Shown: positions 28,929-40,349, counted from the stretch's first letter. The stretch is DNA of 64,000 nt from Sediminibacterium sp. (GCA_030726065.1 JANREK010000035.1:62001-126000); one strand, 5' to 3'. Numbers and translations: made by a program. Notes: generated from the letters alone by a model not told the origin.

Positions 28929-30533
28929 ATGATTCAAGAAAAAAAACAAAGTAGCATTGCTTTTGTTATTGGCGCGTCTTCGGTGGGTACCTTAATTGAA
29001 TGGTATGATTTTTACATATTTGGGATGTTGGCAACTATTATTTCAAAACAATTTTTTCCTGCAGATGCAGGAACCGCAGCGCTATTAAGTACTTTGGCCA
29101 TATTTGCTGCAGGCTTTATCGTTCGGCCTTTTGGGGCGTTGGTTTTTGGAAGATTAGGCGATTTGATTGGCCGCAAACACACTTTTTTATTGACATTAGT
29201 CATTATGGGTGGATCCACTTTTGCGATTGGACTTGTTCCAGGTTATGCAACTATTGGATGGGCTGCACCTATTTTAGTATTAATTCTACGTTTGTTACAA
29301 GGATTGGCTTTGGGAGGCGAATATGGTGGCGCAGCTACCTATGTAGCTGAACACGCGCCTAAAGGACAAAGAGGTTTTTGGACCAGTTGGATTCAAACCA
29401 CCGCCACCTTAGGTTTGTTTTTAGCCTTAGGGGTAATCATATTGATTAGATCAAGTCAAGGAGTTGAAAAATTTAGTGCAGAGTGGGGTGGATGGAGATA
29501 TCCTTTTTGGATTTCCTTATTGTTGGTGGGCGTATCTATTTTAATTAGAATGCGCATGAGCGAGTCGCCCATGTTTTCAAAATTAAAAACCGAAGGGAAA
29601 ACTTCGGTGAATCCATTAAAGGAAAGTTTTGGGCAAAAGGGAAATTTTAAAATGGTTTTGTTGGCCTTGTTTGGCGCTGTGATGGGACAAGGCGTAGTTT
29701 GGTATACAGGGCAGTTTTATGCGCAAAGTTTTATTGAAACAGTTTGTAAGGTTGAATTTATACAATCACGAAATTTAATGTTGTGGGCCATATTAATGGC
29801 GACACCATGCTTTGTTTTATTTGGATGGTTGAGTGATAAAGTGGGAAGAAAATGGATTATGCTCATTGGAATGTTGGCAGCTGTGCTAACTTACCGACCT
29901 ATTTATAAACAATTTTTAAGTTTGACGAGTGCGAAAAATAGAATTGAAAAAATTGATTTGGCCAAAATAACGGCTAGTGAACCAAAAGTGGTGACAGATG
30001 CAAAGGAGACCACTAAAATATATGTTACACAAATATTTGATACTGCCTATACGGATGGTGCACATTTCAAATATATCAAAACGGACACCTTACTTTTAAC
30101 CGCAGCATATGATGCCAACTTGAAAATGGATGCATTGAATCCTAGTTTAGTTGTTTCAAAATCGGTGAAACCAAATGTGGTGATTGAAAAAACAATGGAT
30201 GATGCTACTTATTGGAATTTAATTTGGTTGGTATTTATACAAATTGTTTATGTAACCATGGTGTATGGTCCAATTGCTGCTTTCTTGGTGGAAATGTTCC
30301 CTACCAAAATCAGGTATACTTCCATGTCATTGCCTTATCATATTGGTAATGGGGTATTTGGCGGATTAGTACCTTTTTTAGGAACATTGATTGTTGAGTT
30401 TACCAAATCACCGGAATCGCCTATGGGAGATGCCTTGGCTGGATTATGGTATCCAATAGGGGTGGCCAGTGTTTGTTTAATTATTGGCGTGTTTTATTTA
30501 AGTAACAAAATTGATAAAAATGTAATGGACTAG
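28929..30533 (+). CDS. MFS transporter of the metabolite:H+ symporter (MHS) type
   Basis: GTLIEWYDFYIFG, RPFGALVFGRLGDLIGRK, RLLQGLALGGEYGGAATYVAEHAP. Confidence 0.92.
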   Translation: MIQEKKQSSIAFVIGASSVGTLIEWYDFYIFGMLATIISKQFFPADAGTAALLSTLAIFAAGFIVRPFGALVFGRLGDLIGRKHTFLLTLVIMGGSTFAIGLVPGYATIGWAAPILVLILRLLQGLALGGEYGGAATYVAEHAPKGQRGFWTSWIQTTATLGLFLALGVIILIRSSQGVEKFSAEWGGWRYPFWISLLLVGVSILIRMRMSESPMFSKLKTEGKTSVNPLKESFGQKGNFKMVLLALFGAVMGQGVVWYTGQFYAQSFIETVCKVEFIQSRNLMLWAILMATPCFVLFGWLSDKVGRKWIMLIGMLAAVLTYRPIYKQFLSLTSAKNRIEKIDLAKITASEPKVVTDAKETTKIYVTQIFDTAYTDGAHFKYIKTDTLLLTAAYDANLKMDALNPSLVVSKSVKPNVVIEKTMDDATYWNLIWLVFIQIVYVTMVYGPIAAFLVEMFPTKIRYTSMSLPYHIGNGVFGGLVPFLGTLIVEFTKSPESPMGDALAGLWYPIGVASVCLIIGVFYLSNKIDKNVMD

Positions 30534-30577
30534 CTTAATCAAATAAGTAATTCATTTACTAAAAAAATAGAATCTTT

Positions 30578-30829
30578 ATGAATGCAGTTAAAAAATCATT
30601 AGGTTATGTGTGGATGCTAATGGCACCTGCCTTAATTTGTTTTTTAGTTTACCAAGCAGTGGAAAAAATTTCAGCAGCGTCTGAAATACAAAGATCGAAT
30701 GTTGCTTTACAATGGGTAATTATATTACTTGTCTTTACACCTATTTGTGTTGGTTTTTTCATTTTTGGAAAATATGCAATTTCGAATGAGTATGCACATT
30801 TGCCTGAATCATCTACCGAGATAGAATAA
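30578..30829 (+). CDS. Small two-TM protein, unknown, co-directional with the MHS transporter
   Basis: 83 aa, two hydrophobic stretches, 45 bp after the transporter. Confidence 0.65.
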   Translation: MNAVKKSLGYVWMLMAPALICFLVYQAVEKISAASEIQRSNVALQWVIILLVFTPICVGFFIFGKYAISNEYAHLPESSTEIE

Positions 30830-30870
30830 GTATTTTATAGTCATTTAAGGATAGTTACTTATTTTTGATC

Positions 30871-31575
30871 ATGTCTTTAACAGTAAGTCAAATAAGTAAA
30901 ACTTTTGGCGCTTCAATCGCAGTCGACAATATCTCCTTCACGATTCAGACAGGGGAAGTAGTTGGTTTTTTAGGACCCAATGGTGCCGGAAAATCAACAA
31001 CAATGAAAATGATTGTCGGCTTTTTACAAGCAGATAAAGGAACCATTGCCTTGAATGGAATTAGTTACGAGCAGGATGCGGTGAAGTATAAAAAAATGAT
31101 TGGCTACCTGCCTGAATCAAATGCTTTATATGAGGATATGTATGTGAAGGAATATTTAAGTTTTATTGCAGCAGGGCATGAAATTAAAAATCCAACAAAT
31201 CGCATTCAGGAAGTGATCGAACAAACGGGATTAGGTTTGATGCAAACAAAAAAAATTAATCAGCTTTCAAAAGGGTATAAGCAAAGAGTTGGGATGGCTG
31301 CCGCAATTATTCATTCCCCGATACTTTTAATATTGGATGAGCCCACTGCAGGTTTGGATCCCAATCAATTAACGGAAATAAGAGCGCTTATAAAATCTTT
31401 AAGCGCAAACGCAATGATTTTATTTTCAACGCATATTTTACAAGAAGTCACCGCAATATGTGATCGAGTGTTAGTATTGAATAAGGGGAAATTGGTTGCC
31501 AATGATGGCATTGCCGCTTTAGCGCAAAAACACGAAGCAGGTTTGGAAGAAATTTTCAAAATGCTTACCCATTAA
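30871..31575 (+). CDS. ABC transporter ATP-binding protein (GldA-like)
   Basis: Walker A GPNGAGKST, signature LSKGYKQRVGMAAAI, Walker B LLILDEPTAGLDP; ATG at 30871. Confidence 0.9.
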   Translation: MSLTVSQISKTFGASIAVDNISFTIQTGEVVGFLGPNGAGKSTTMKMIVGFLQADKGTIALNGISYEQDAVKYKKMIGYLPESNALYEDMYVKEYLSFIAAGHEIKNPTNRIQEVIEQTGLGLMQTKKINQLSKGYKQRVGMAAAIIHSPILLILDEPTAGLDPNQLTEIRALIKSLSANAMILFSTHILQEVTAICDRVLVLNKGKLVANDGIAALAQKHEAGLEEIFKMLTH

Positions 31576-31589
31576 AAAAAAGGGTGTAA

Positions 31590-32936
<1,347 letters not shown>

Positions 32937-33021
32937 TTAAAAGGCTTTTAATTTTTAAAGTCTTTATCATAAAAGGTTGGCGTATTATTAGAACTACACT
33001 AATTTTACTACAACCTTTTTT

Positions 33022-33339
33022 ATGCAATTTTTGAAAAAAATAACCCCTTTTATTGCCAATCGATATTTTGTCGTGGCCGTTGGTTTTTTTGTGTGGATGC
33101 TGTTTTTTGATCAAAGAGATTTTTTTCAGCAAAGCCAAAGAACCGGGGAATTAAAAAAAGTGGAAGCTGCTAAAAAATATTACCAAGACGAAATTGAAAA
33201 AACAAAGAAGCAATTAAATAATTTGCAAAACAATCCTGCCTCCGTTGAAAAATATGCACGTGAAAGATATTTATTAAGACGTGAGGGGGAAGAAGTTTAT
33301 TTGTTTGAAGATACCATGCCTGCACAACCCAAAAAATGA
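33022..33339 (+). CDS. Septum formation initiator family protein (DivIC/FtsB-like)
   Basis: N-terminal TM followed by coiled coil and YARERYLLRREGEEVYLF. Confidence 0.85.
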   Translation: MQFLKKITPFIANRYFVVAVGFFVWMLFFDQRDFFQQSQRTGELKKVEAAKKYYQDEIEKTKKQLNNLQNNPASVEKYARERYLLRREGEEVYLFEDTMPAQPKK

Positions 33340-33992
33340 CAAAGAAGGAAAGGTATTTAGAAGTGCTCAATTATTTTCAGCAACAAATGCCGATTGCTGA
33401 AACCGAATTAACGTACGAAAGTCCATTTCAATTATTGGTGGCTGTTATTTTATCAGCACAATGCACGGATAAGCGCGTTAATGAAACTACGCCCTCTATT
33501 TTTAAAAAATTCCCTTCACCGGAGACCATGGCGCTTGCGCAATTTGATGACTTATTTCCTTTGGTTAAAAGTATTTCCTATCCAAACAATAAGACAAAGC
33601 ATTTAATTGGGATGAGTCAATTGTTACTCAAAAACTTTAATGGCGAAGTGCCCATGACTATTGATGTATTAGTTACCCTTCCTGGGGTGGGTCGTAAAAC
33701 GGCTAATGTAATTACGAGTGTCATTGATCAACAACCCAATATGGCTGTGGATACGCATGTATATAGGGTGAGTAGAAGAATCGGCTTGGTTCCCACGACA
33801 GCAACAACGCCCTTGGCTGTAGAAAAAGAATTAATCAAACATATTCCAACCCAACAAGTACATACCGCACACCATTGGCTAATATTACATGGGAGGTACA
33901 CTTGTTTGGCAAGAAGTCCAAAGTGTGCATTATGCGGTATTCTTCCATTTTGTAAAGAAGGTACTAAAAACAAAAAAGCCTCCTCCGAATAA
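33336..33992 (+). CDS. nth: Endonuclease III
   Basis: HhH-GPD LPGVGRKTANVI, D in MAVDTHVYRVSRRIG, Fe-S cluster cysteines C..CxxC.....C; ATGA overlap with the upstream gene. Confidence 0.96.
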   Translation: MTKKERYLEVLNYFQQQMPIAETELTYESPFQLLVAVILSAQCTDKRVNETTPSIFKKFPSPETMALAQFDDLFPLVKSISYPNNKTKHLIGMSQLLLKNFNGEVPMTIDVLVTLPGVGRKTANVITSVIDQQPNMAVDTHVYRVSRRIGLVPTTATTPLAVEKELIKHIPTQQVHTAHHWLILHGRYTCLARSPKCALCGILPFCKEGTKNKKASSE

Positions 33993-34008
33993 TCGAAGAA
34001 AGCTTTTT
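33973..34008. terminator. Weak bidirectional terminator between nth and korA
   Basis: AAAAAGC...TCCGA-ataa-TCGA...GCTTTTT. Confidence 0.45.
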
Positions 34009-34027
34009 AAATTTCAATGAAGTATTC

Positions 34028-35872
34028 TTAGAATAACTTTTCTATTTCCGCTACTAATTCATGTTTTGCAATTGGGCTACCCATGATTCTATTAAATCCT
34101 TTTGCGTCAACAAAATATTTATCTCTAATAATTTTAATCAATTGGCCATTATTAATTTCAGGAATTAATACGGTTTCAAAATTTTTCAAAATATCGCCTA
34201 AGTTTCTAGGGAAGGGGCGTACATATTTTATATGTGCATGACTCACATCTTTCCCTTTTTCTTGTAATTCTTGTACCGCACTTTTAATGGTACCGTAAGT
34301 GGATCCCCAGCCTAATACCAATATTTTACCTTTCTCTTTTCCGCTATCAATGGTTTGCAAAGGAATGTAATCAGCAATTTTTTCTACTTTCGCTTCTCTT
34401 GTTTTTACCATGAACTCATGGTTATCTGAATCATAGCTTATATTACCAGTTTCCGCTTGTTTTTCCAAACCACCAATACGGTGTTCTAATCCTGGTGTAC
34501 CAGGTATCGCCCATGGTCTTGCTAATTTTTCATTTCTTTTATATGGAAGGAATTTTTCTTCCCCTTCGTCTAAACCTGTTTTAAAATGCACTTCAATTTT
34601 AGGTAGCTCACTTGCAGTAGGATATTTCCATGGTTCAGCACCATTGGCAATATAACCATCACTTAATAATATAACTGGTGTCATGTGCTCAATTGCAATA
34701 CGCACTGCTTCAAATGCCATTTCAAAACAATGACTTGGTGTTGAAGCTGCAATTACAGGAATAGGTGCTTCCCCATTTCTTCCATAATAAGCCTGCATCA
34801 AATCACTTTGTTCTGTTTTGGTTGGTAAACCTGTTGAAGGTCCACCTCTTTGAATATTTACAATAACTAAAGGAATCTCTAACATCATGGCTAAACCTAA
34901 TGCTTCAGTTTTTAAAGCCATACCTGGTCCCGAAGTGGTTGTTAAACCAATCGATCCACCATAGCTAGCACCAATAGCCGCAGAAATACCCGCAATTTCA
35001 TCTTCTGCTTGGAAAGTACGAATACCAAAGTTTTTATACTTACTTAATTCATGTAAAATATCGGTAGCCGGTGTAATTGGGTAAGATCCCAAAAATAAGG
35101 GTAGGCCACTTTTTTGAGCACCAGCAATTAATCCCATTGATAAAGCTTGGTTACCCATAATACTACGGTAATGACCAGGCTCCATTTTAGATTTCTCCAC
35201 CTTGTATCTAGTGGTAAATAATTCTGCGGTTTCGCCATAAAAATAACCCGCTTTTAATACATCAACGTTGCTATTAAAAATGGTAGGTTTTTTACCAAAC
35301 TTATCTTTTAAAAATTCAATCGTTGTTTCCAAGTTTCTATTGTAAATCCAATAGATTAAGCCTAGTACAAACATATTCTTCGCACGGTCTCTTTCTTTAT
35401 TTCCTAATTCAGTATATTCTTTTAAAGCTTCACGTGTTAATTTAGTTACATCTACTTTCACTAATTCATAACCATCCAAACTGCCATCTTCCAATGGATT
35501 TACGCCATCAGTATAAGCGGCTAATCTTAAGTTTTTGGTATCAAAGCCTTCTAAGTTTGCAATAATTTTTCCGCCTTTTTTTAATCCCTTTAAATTTACT
35601 TTTAAAGCAGCGGCATTCATTGCAACTAATACATCACAAACATCACCAGGTGTATAAACACGATTTGAACTAAAGTGAATTTGAAAACCACTTACTCCAG
35701 GAACGGTTCCTAATGGTGCTCTAATTTCTGCAGGGAAGTCAGGAAAAGTTGCTAAATCAATACCTAATAGTGCAGTATTGTTAGTGAATTGCTGACCTGT
35801 TAATTGCATACCGTCACCACTATCACCAGCAAACTTTATTACCACATCCTGTAAAACCACTTCATTTTGCAT
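34028..35872 (-). CDS. 2-oxoacid:acceptor oxidoreductase, fused gamma-alpha subunit
   Basis: VVIKFAGDSGDGMQLTGQQFT gamma-domain start followed by alpha-subunit GSYPITPATDILHEL and TTTSGPGMALKTEALG. Confidence 0.93.
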   Translation of the reverse strand: MQNEVVLQDVVIKFAGDSGDGMQLTGQQFTNNTALLGIDLATFPDFPAEIRAPLGTVPGVSGFQIHFSSNRVYTPGDVCDVLVAMNAAALKVNLKGLKKGGKIIANLEGFDTKNLRLAAYTDGVNPLEDGSLDGYELVKVDVTKLTREALKEYTELGNKERDRAKNMFVLGLIYWIYNRNLETTIEFLKDKFGKKPTIFNSNVDVLKAGYFYGETAELFTTRYKVEKSKMEPGHYRSIMGNQALSMGLIAGAQKSGLPLFLGSYPITPATDILHELSKYKNFGIRTFQAEDEIAGISAAIGASYGGSIGLTTTSGPGMALKTEALGLAMMLEIPLVIVNIQRGGPSTGLPTKTEQSDLMQAYYGRNGEAPIPVIAASTPSHCFEMAFEAVRIAIEHMTPVILLSDGYIANGAEPWKYPTASELPKIEVHFKTGLDEGEEKFLPYKRNEKLARPWAIPGTPGLEHRIGGLEKQAETGNISYDSDNHEFMVKTREAKVEKIADYIPLQTIDSGKEKGKILVLGWGSTYGTIKSAVQELQEKGKDVSHAHIKYVRPFPRNLGDILKNFETVLIPEINNGQLIKIIRDKYFVDAKGFNRIMGSPIAKHELVAEIEKLF

Positions 35873-35891
35873 ATAATCTTAAATTTGAGCA

Positions 35892-35899
35892 CGAAGGTA
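35892..35899 (-). promoter_or_regulatory. Putative -7 box TACCTTCG upstream of the oxidoreductase
   Basis: Near match to TAnnTTTG about 20 bp before the ATG. Confidence 0.3.
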
Positions 35900-36169
35900 C
35901 AAATCGTCGGCTTAAAATGGCTATTTTTTGACATTTTATTCTGCTTTTCTGAACTAAGTTTGCGCCTTCAATCACCCCCATTTATGCCCTTTGCCCTGCT
36001 TTTTTATTACTTCATCGCTTTTTTAGGAAATATTAGCCCTTTTTTTGATGTGAAATTAACCGGAACCCACCCCAAAACAGAAATAAATAAGTGGGGATAA
36101 AAACCATTTACTTGAGTTTTGATGATGGACCCTTAACTTTTTTTTAGATATTTAGTTAAAACAATTATG

Positions 36170-36177
36170 TAATTTTG
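36170..36177 (+). promoter_or_regulatory. Putative -7 box TAATTTTG upstream of the Bax inhibitor-like gene
   Basis: Exact TAnnTTTG match 24 bp before the ATG. Confidence 0.4.
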
Positions 36178-36201
36178 TATTATTAATAAAATCAATTAAT
36201 T

Positions 36202-36969
36202 ATGGCAATGTTTAAATCTAGCAATCCAACGCTAACTGCAAAAATTTTTGATAAAAGTTTGCATGAAAATGCGAGTGCATTTGGTGTGATGAGTATTCGC
36301 GGCACGATGAATAAGTTTGGATTTTTATTATTGATGGTAATGGCTTCGGCGATGTATGTTTGGAATGTTTATGCGGAAGGCAATGTGTCAACAGCAACCA
36401 CTTTAATGATAGGGGGTGCTATTGGCGGTTTTGTTTTAGCGATAGTGATGATATTTAAACCTACTTGGGCTGGTTATATTGCACCTGCCTATGGTATTTT
36501 AGAAGGTTTGTTTATTGGGGGCATTAGTGCTTTTTTTAATGCGATGTTTCAAAAGTCGTATCCAAATATTGTATTGCATGCGGTGGGCTTAACCTTGGGT
36601 GTTGCATTAGCGATGTTTTTATTATATAACTTTAGAGTGATTAGTGTGACCAATCGTTTGCGTTCCATTATTATGTCAGCGACCTTGGGTATTGGCTTGT
36701 TTTATTTAATTGTTTGGATATTGGGTATGTTTGGCGTAGATATGGGCTTCGCGTTTGATAGCTCTCCATTAAGTATTGGTATCAGTTTGTTTATTGTGGG
36801 AATAGCTGCACTCAACTTGCTGTTAGATTTTGATTCTATTGAAAAAGCAGCTGAAATGGGGGCGCCAAAGTATATGGAGTGGTATAGTGCTTTTGGTTTG
36901 TTAGTTACTTTAGTATGGTTATACCTTGAAATCTTGAGATTATTGAGCAAGTTAAATTCGAAAGATTAA
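36202..36969 (+). CDS. Bax inhibitor-1/YccA family membrane protein
   Basis: 255 aa, 7 TM, YGILEGLFIGGISAFFNAMF and C-terminal LLLDFDSIEKAAEMGAPKYMEWYSAFGLLVTLVWLYLEILRLL. Confidence 0.93.
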   Translation: MAMFKSSNPTLTAKIFDKSLHENASAFGVMSIRGTMNKFGFLLLMVMASAMYVWNVYAEGNVSTATTLMIGGAIGGFVLAIVMIFKPTWAGYIAPAYGILEGLFIGGISAFFNAMFQKSYPNIVLHAVGLTLGVALAMFLLYNFRVISVTNRLRSIIMSATLGIGLFYLIVWILGMFGVDMGFAFDSSPLSIGISLFIVGIAALNLLLDFDSIEKAAEMGAPKYMEWYSAFGLLVTLVWLYLEILRLLSKLNSKD

Positions 36970-36993
36970 TCGCAACCTGCTTTTATAATATTT

Positions 36994-37022
36994 ACAGTCC
37001 CGGGTAGAACACTCGGGACTGT
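36994..37022 (+). terminator. Terminator downstream of the Bax inhibitor-like gene
   Basis: ACAGTCCCGGGT-agaac-ACTCGGGACTGTtttatttt. Confidence 0.8.
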
Positions 37023-37116
37023 TTTATTTTACAGCGGCCTATTTTATTGCTATGACATTAGCATCGACGCCTTTACTTGTTCAATGAATTCATTTTTTAG
37101 CTGTTATTAAAATTGG

Positions 37117-37124
37117 TAAATTTG
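37117..37124 (+). promoter_or_regulatory. Putative -7 box TAAATTTG upstream of the fused E1 gene
   Basis: Exact TAnnTTTG match 20 bp before the ATG. Confidence 0.4.
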
Positions 37125-37143
37125 AATCACAACCCAGTATTCC

Positions 37144-39135
37144 ATGAATTTCAAGCGCGGAAAATTAGATAATGACCAGCTGATTCATTTTTATCGCTCC
37201 TTGCTTTTGCCAAGAATGATAGAAGATAAAATGCTTGTGTTGTTAAGGCAAGGAAAAATTGGCAAATGGTTTAGTGGTATTGGGCAGGAAGCAATTTCAG
37301 TGGGTGCCACTTTGGCCATGGAAAAAAATGAATGGATCCTGCCTTTGCATCGGAACTTGGGGGTTTTCACGACAAGAAATATGCCATTGGCCAATTTATT
37401 TCACCAATGGCAGGGAAATGCGTCAGGTTATTCTAAGGCAAGGGAACGCAGTTTTCATTTTGGTAGTAAAGCACATTATATCTGTGGCATGATTTCACAT
37501 TTGGGTCCGCAATTAGCTATTGCAGATGGTATCGCGTTGGCCTATCAACAAAGAGGTCAATTAAAAGCAACACTCGCATTTACGGGTGAAGGAGGAACAA
37601 GTGAAGGTGATTTTCACGAAGCATTAAATATGGCAGCTGTTTGGGGACTTCCTGTTATTTTTTTAATTGAAAATAATGGTTATGGATTAAGCACACCCAC
37701 CAATGAACAATACCATTGTGAGTATTTAGTAGATCGCGCTAAAGGTTATGGCATGGAAGGTGAGCGTATTGATGGAAATAATATTTTAGAAGTTTATCAA
37801 ACGATACAGCGTGCTAGGGAGTATTGTATCAATATGCAAAGGCCTTATTTGATTGAGTGTACTACTTTCAGAATGCGCGGACACGAGGAAGCGAGTGGCG
37901 TAAAATATGTTCCAAAAAATTTGATGGAACAATGGTCTCGCAAAGACCCCATTAAAAATTACGAACAATTCTTGGTGCAGGAAAAAGTGCTCACCGAAAT
38001 GCAGGTGGCAACCATACGCAATGAAATAAAAGATCATATTGATGCAGTATTAAACGAGGCAATGCAACCGCAAGCATTTCAAATTTCTATTGATCAGGAA
38101 TTGGCTGATGTGTTTTATTCTGATGAAGGAGTCGCAATCACGCCGTATGAAAAACTCAATAACCCTATTTTAAATTCAAAGCGATTTATTGAGGCAATAT
38201 CGGAAGCGTTAAAACAAGCGATGGTTTTATATCCTGAATTAATTTTAATGGGACAGGATATTGCAGAATACGGCGGCGCTTTTAAAGTAACCGAAGGGTT
38301 TGTTACGCAGTTTGGAAAACAACGCGTTCGAAATACCCCAATATGCGAAAGTGCAATTGTAGGAGCGGCGCTTGGTTTAAGTTTAGAAGGAATAAAGTCG
38401 GTGGTTGAAATGCAGTTTGCAGATTTTGTTTCTGTTGGATTTAATCAAATCGTAAATAATTTGGCTAAAATAAATTATAGGTGGGGACAAAATGCAGATG
38501 TGGTGATTCGAATGCCCACAGGTGCAGGTGTTGGCGCAGGTCCATTTCATTCGCAATCCAATGAAGCATGGTTTACCCATGTGCCAGGATTGAAAGTAGT
38601 ATATCCTTCTAATCCAGTGGATGCAAAAGGATTATTGATGGCGGCTATCGCAGATCCGAATCCTATTTTATTTTTTGAACACAAAGCTTTGTATCGAAGC
38701 ATTAGCGCGGATGTGCCAGATGAATATTATCAAATTCCAATGGGCAAAGCAAAGCTAGTCCATGAAGGTGAGGACGCTTGTATCATAACTTATGGGATGG
38801 GGGTGATTTGGGCGCAGCAATACCAACAAAATCATCCAGAACTGGCTATCAGCATTTTAGATTTACGCAGTTTAGCACCTTTGGATGATGATGCCATTAG
38901 TGAAGTTGTAAGAGCAACAGGCAAGGTTTGTATCCTACATGAAGATAATTTAACAGGGGGTATCGGCGGTGAAATAAGTGCTTGGATTTCGGAACATTGT
39001 TTTCCATATTTAGATGCCCCCATTATGCGTTGTGCCTCACTAGACACACCGATTCCTTTTAATTTGGAATTAGAAAAACAATACTTAGCCAATAGTAGAT
39101 TGGAAGCCACCATGCAGAAATTGTTAGAATACTAA
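37144..39135 (+). CDS. 2-oxoacid dehydrogenase E1 component, fused alpha-beta subunits
   Basis: Alpha half GEGGTSEGDFHEALNMAAVWGLPVIFLIENNGYG; beta half MGQDIAEYGGAFKVTEGF, TPICESAIVGAALG. Confidence 0.92.
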   Translation: MNFKRGKLDNDQLIHFYRSLLLPRMIEDKMLVLLRQGKIGKWFSGIGQEAISVGATLAMEKNEWILPLHRNLGVFTTRNMPLANLFHQWQGNASGYSKARERSFHFGSKAHYICGMISHLGPQLAIADGIALAYQQRGQLKATLAFTGEGGTSEGDFHEALNMAAVWGLPVIFLIENNGYGLSTPTNEQYHCEYLVDRAKGYGMEGERIDGNNILEVYQTIQRAREYCINMQRPYLIECTTFRMRGHEEASGVKYVPKNLMEQWSRKDPIKNYEQFLVQEKVLTEMQVATIRNEIKDHIDAVLNEAMQPQAFQISIDQELADVFYSDEGVAITPYEKLNNPILNSKRFIEAISEALKQAMVLYPELILMGQDIAEYGGAFKVTEGFVTQFGKQRVRNTPICESAIVGAALGLSLEGIKSVVEMQFADFVSVGFNQIVNNLAKINYRWGQNADVVIRMPTGAGVGAGPFHSQSNEAWFTHVPGLKVVYPSNPVDAKGLLMAAIADPNPILFFEHKALYRSISADVPDEYYQIPMGKAKLVHEGEDACIITYGMGVIWAQQYQQNHPELAISILDLRSLAPLDDDAISEVVRATGKVCILHEDNLTGGIGGEISAWISEHCFPYLDAPIMRCASLDTPIPFNLELEKQYLANSRLEATMQKLLEY

Positions 39136-40289
39136 TTCGGGTTATTAATACGATATACGCGTAGAAAATTCCCACTCAATACCTTGCTAATATCTTTATT
39201 GGAGTAACCTCTTGCAATTAATGCTTTTGTAAACACAGGATAGTCCACCACCGTTTTTAATTCCTTGGGTGCTGAATTAATGCCATCAAAATCGGAGCCT
39301 AATCCAACATGATCAACACCAACAAGTTTTACAATATGATCAAAGTGTTGCATGAGTTGTTCTAGGTCAGGTTTGATATTTCCACTCTCGATCGGGTATT
39401 TGTCTGATAGCATTGTGAATGCATATTCTCGTTGTATCCCTGTCGCTAATAAAGAGTCAATCTCATTCGCATGATTTTTTCGGAATGCCGCATCTTTTTT
39501 TGAAAAATTACTATCCACAAAACCAGAGAAAAAATTTAAATGAATTACACCGCCATTTTTTCCAATTGCAATGATTTGATCATCTTTTAAATTTCTTGAA
39601 ACAGGACAAATAATATATGCATTACTATGTGAGGCAATGACGGGTTTATTAGTTGTATTAATGGCGTCCCAAAAAGTAGCTTCGCCCACATGTGATACAT
39701 CTACAATGATGCCTAGTTGATTCATGCGATGGATAATTTCTTTACCAAATGCATTCAGCCCTTTTTTTCTGGTGAAATTTGGATTTTTTTCATCAGCATG
39801 CGAGCTTGCCCAGCTCGGTGAATTATTCCAAGTCAATGTCATGTATCTAACACCACGCGCATAAAAAGTATCTAATCTATTAATATCATCTTCAATCATA
39901 TGTCCACCTTCAACGCCATACTGTGCAATAAATTTATTTGCCTTCAACGCTTTTTGAATTTCTTTCCAAGTTTTCGCCACCACCATTTTATCCCGATTAC
40001 GCGCTGCAACTGCATCTATGGTATCCATTTCACGCATGGCCCAAGCATAGGGATTTACTTTTTCACCATCACACCAAACGGAAAATAATTGATAATCAAC
40101 CCCGCCTTGCTTAAAACGGGCCAAATCGGAATGATTTATTCCCGTCAAATCTTGGTCTAGGCTTACTTTTTTCTCGATACAAGCAGTAACACAGTCATTA
40201 TGAGCATCAACAAGTACTGATTTGAAATGAATCGCCTGCGCGCTTGCACTAGCTGAAACGAGGAGTAAAAGGGCGACTAAATATTTCAT
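39132..40289 (-). CDS. Secreted membrane-dipeptidase-type (M19) dipeptidase
   Basis: VDAHNDC, EGGHMIEDD, IVDVSHVGEATFWD, IASHSNAY, VGLGSDFDG; start at MKYLVALLLLVSASASAQA. Confidence 0.92.
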   Translation of the reverse strand: MKYLVALLLLVSASASAQAIHFKSVLVDAHNDCVTACIEKKVSLDQDLTGINHSDLARFKQGGVDYQLFSVWCDGEKVNPYAWAMREMDTIDAVAARNRDKMVVAKTWKEIQKALKANKFIAQYGVEGGHMIEDDINRLDTFYARGVRYMTLTWNNSPSWASSHADEKNPNFTRKKGLNAFGKEIIHRMNQLGIIVDVSHVGEATFWDAINTTNKPVIASHSNAYIICPVSRNLKDDQIIAIGKNGGVIHLNFFSGFVDSNFSKKDAAFRKNHANEIDSLLATGIQREYAFTMLSDKYPIESGNIKPDLEQLMQHFDHIVKLVGVDHVGLGSDFDGINSAPKELKTVVDYPVFTKALIARGYSNKDISKVLSGNFLRVYRINNPN

Positions 40290-40349
40290 ACAATAGGATT
40301 GTTTTAATTGACAACTAAAATAACTATTTTTGCCCACAGAAAAACGACT

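Noticed and set aside
29895-30212. ~100-aa hydrophilic insertion between TM9 and TM10 of the MHS transporter
   Set aside because: Looked unusual, but extended periplasmic loops at this position occur in other MHS-type MFS proteins.
35867-36100. 77-aa plus-strand ORF between the oxidoreductase and Bax inhibitor-like genes
   Set aside because: Overlaps the divergent gene start and promoter region; composition looks like spurious translation of AT-rich intergenic DNA.
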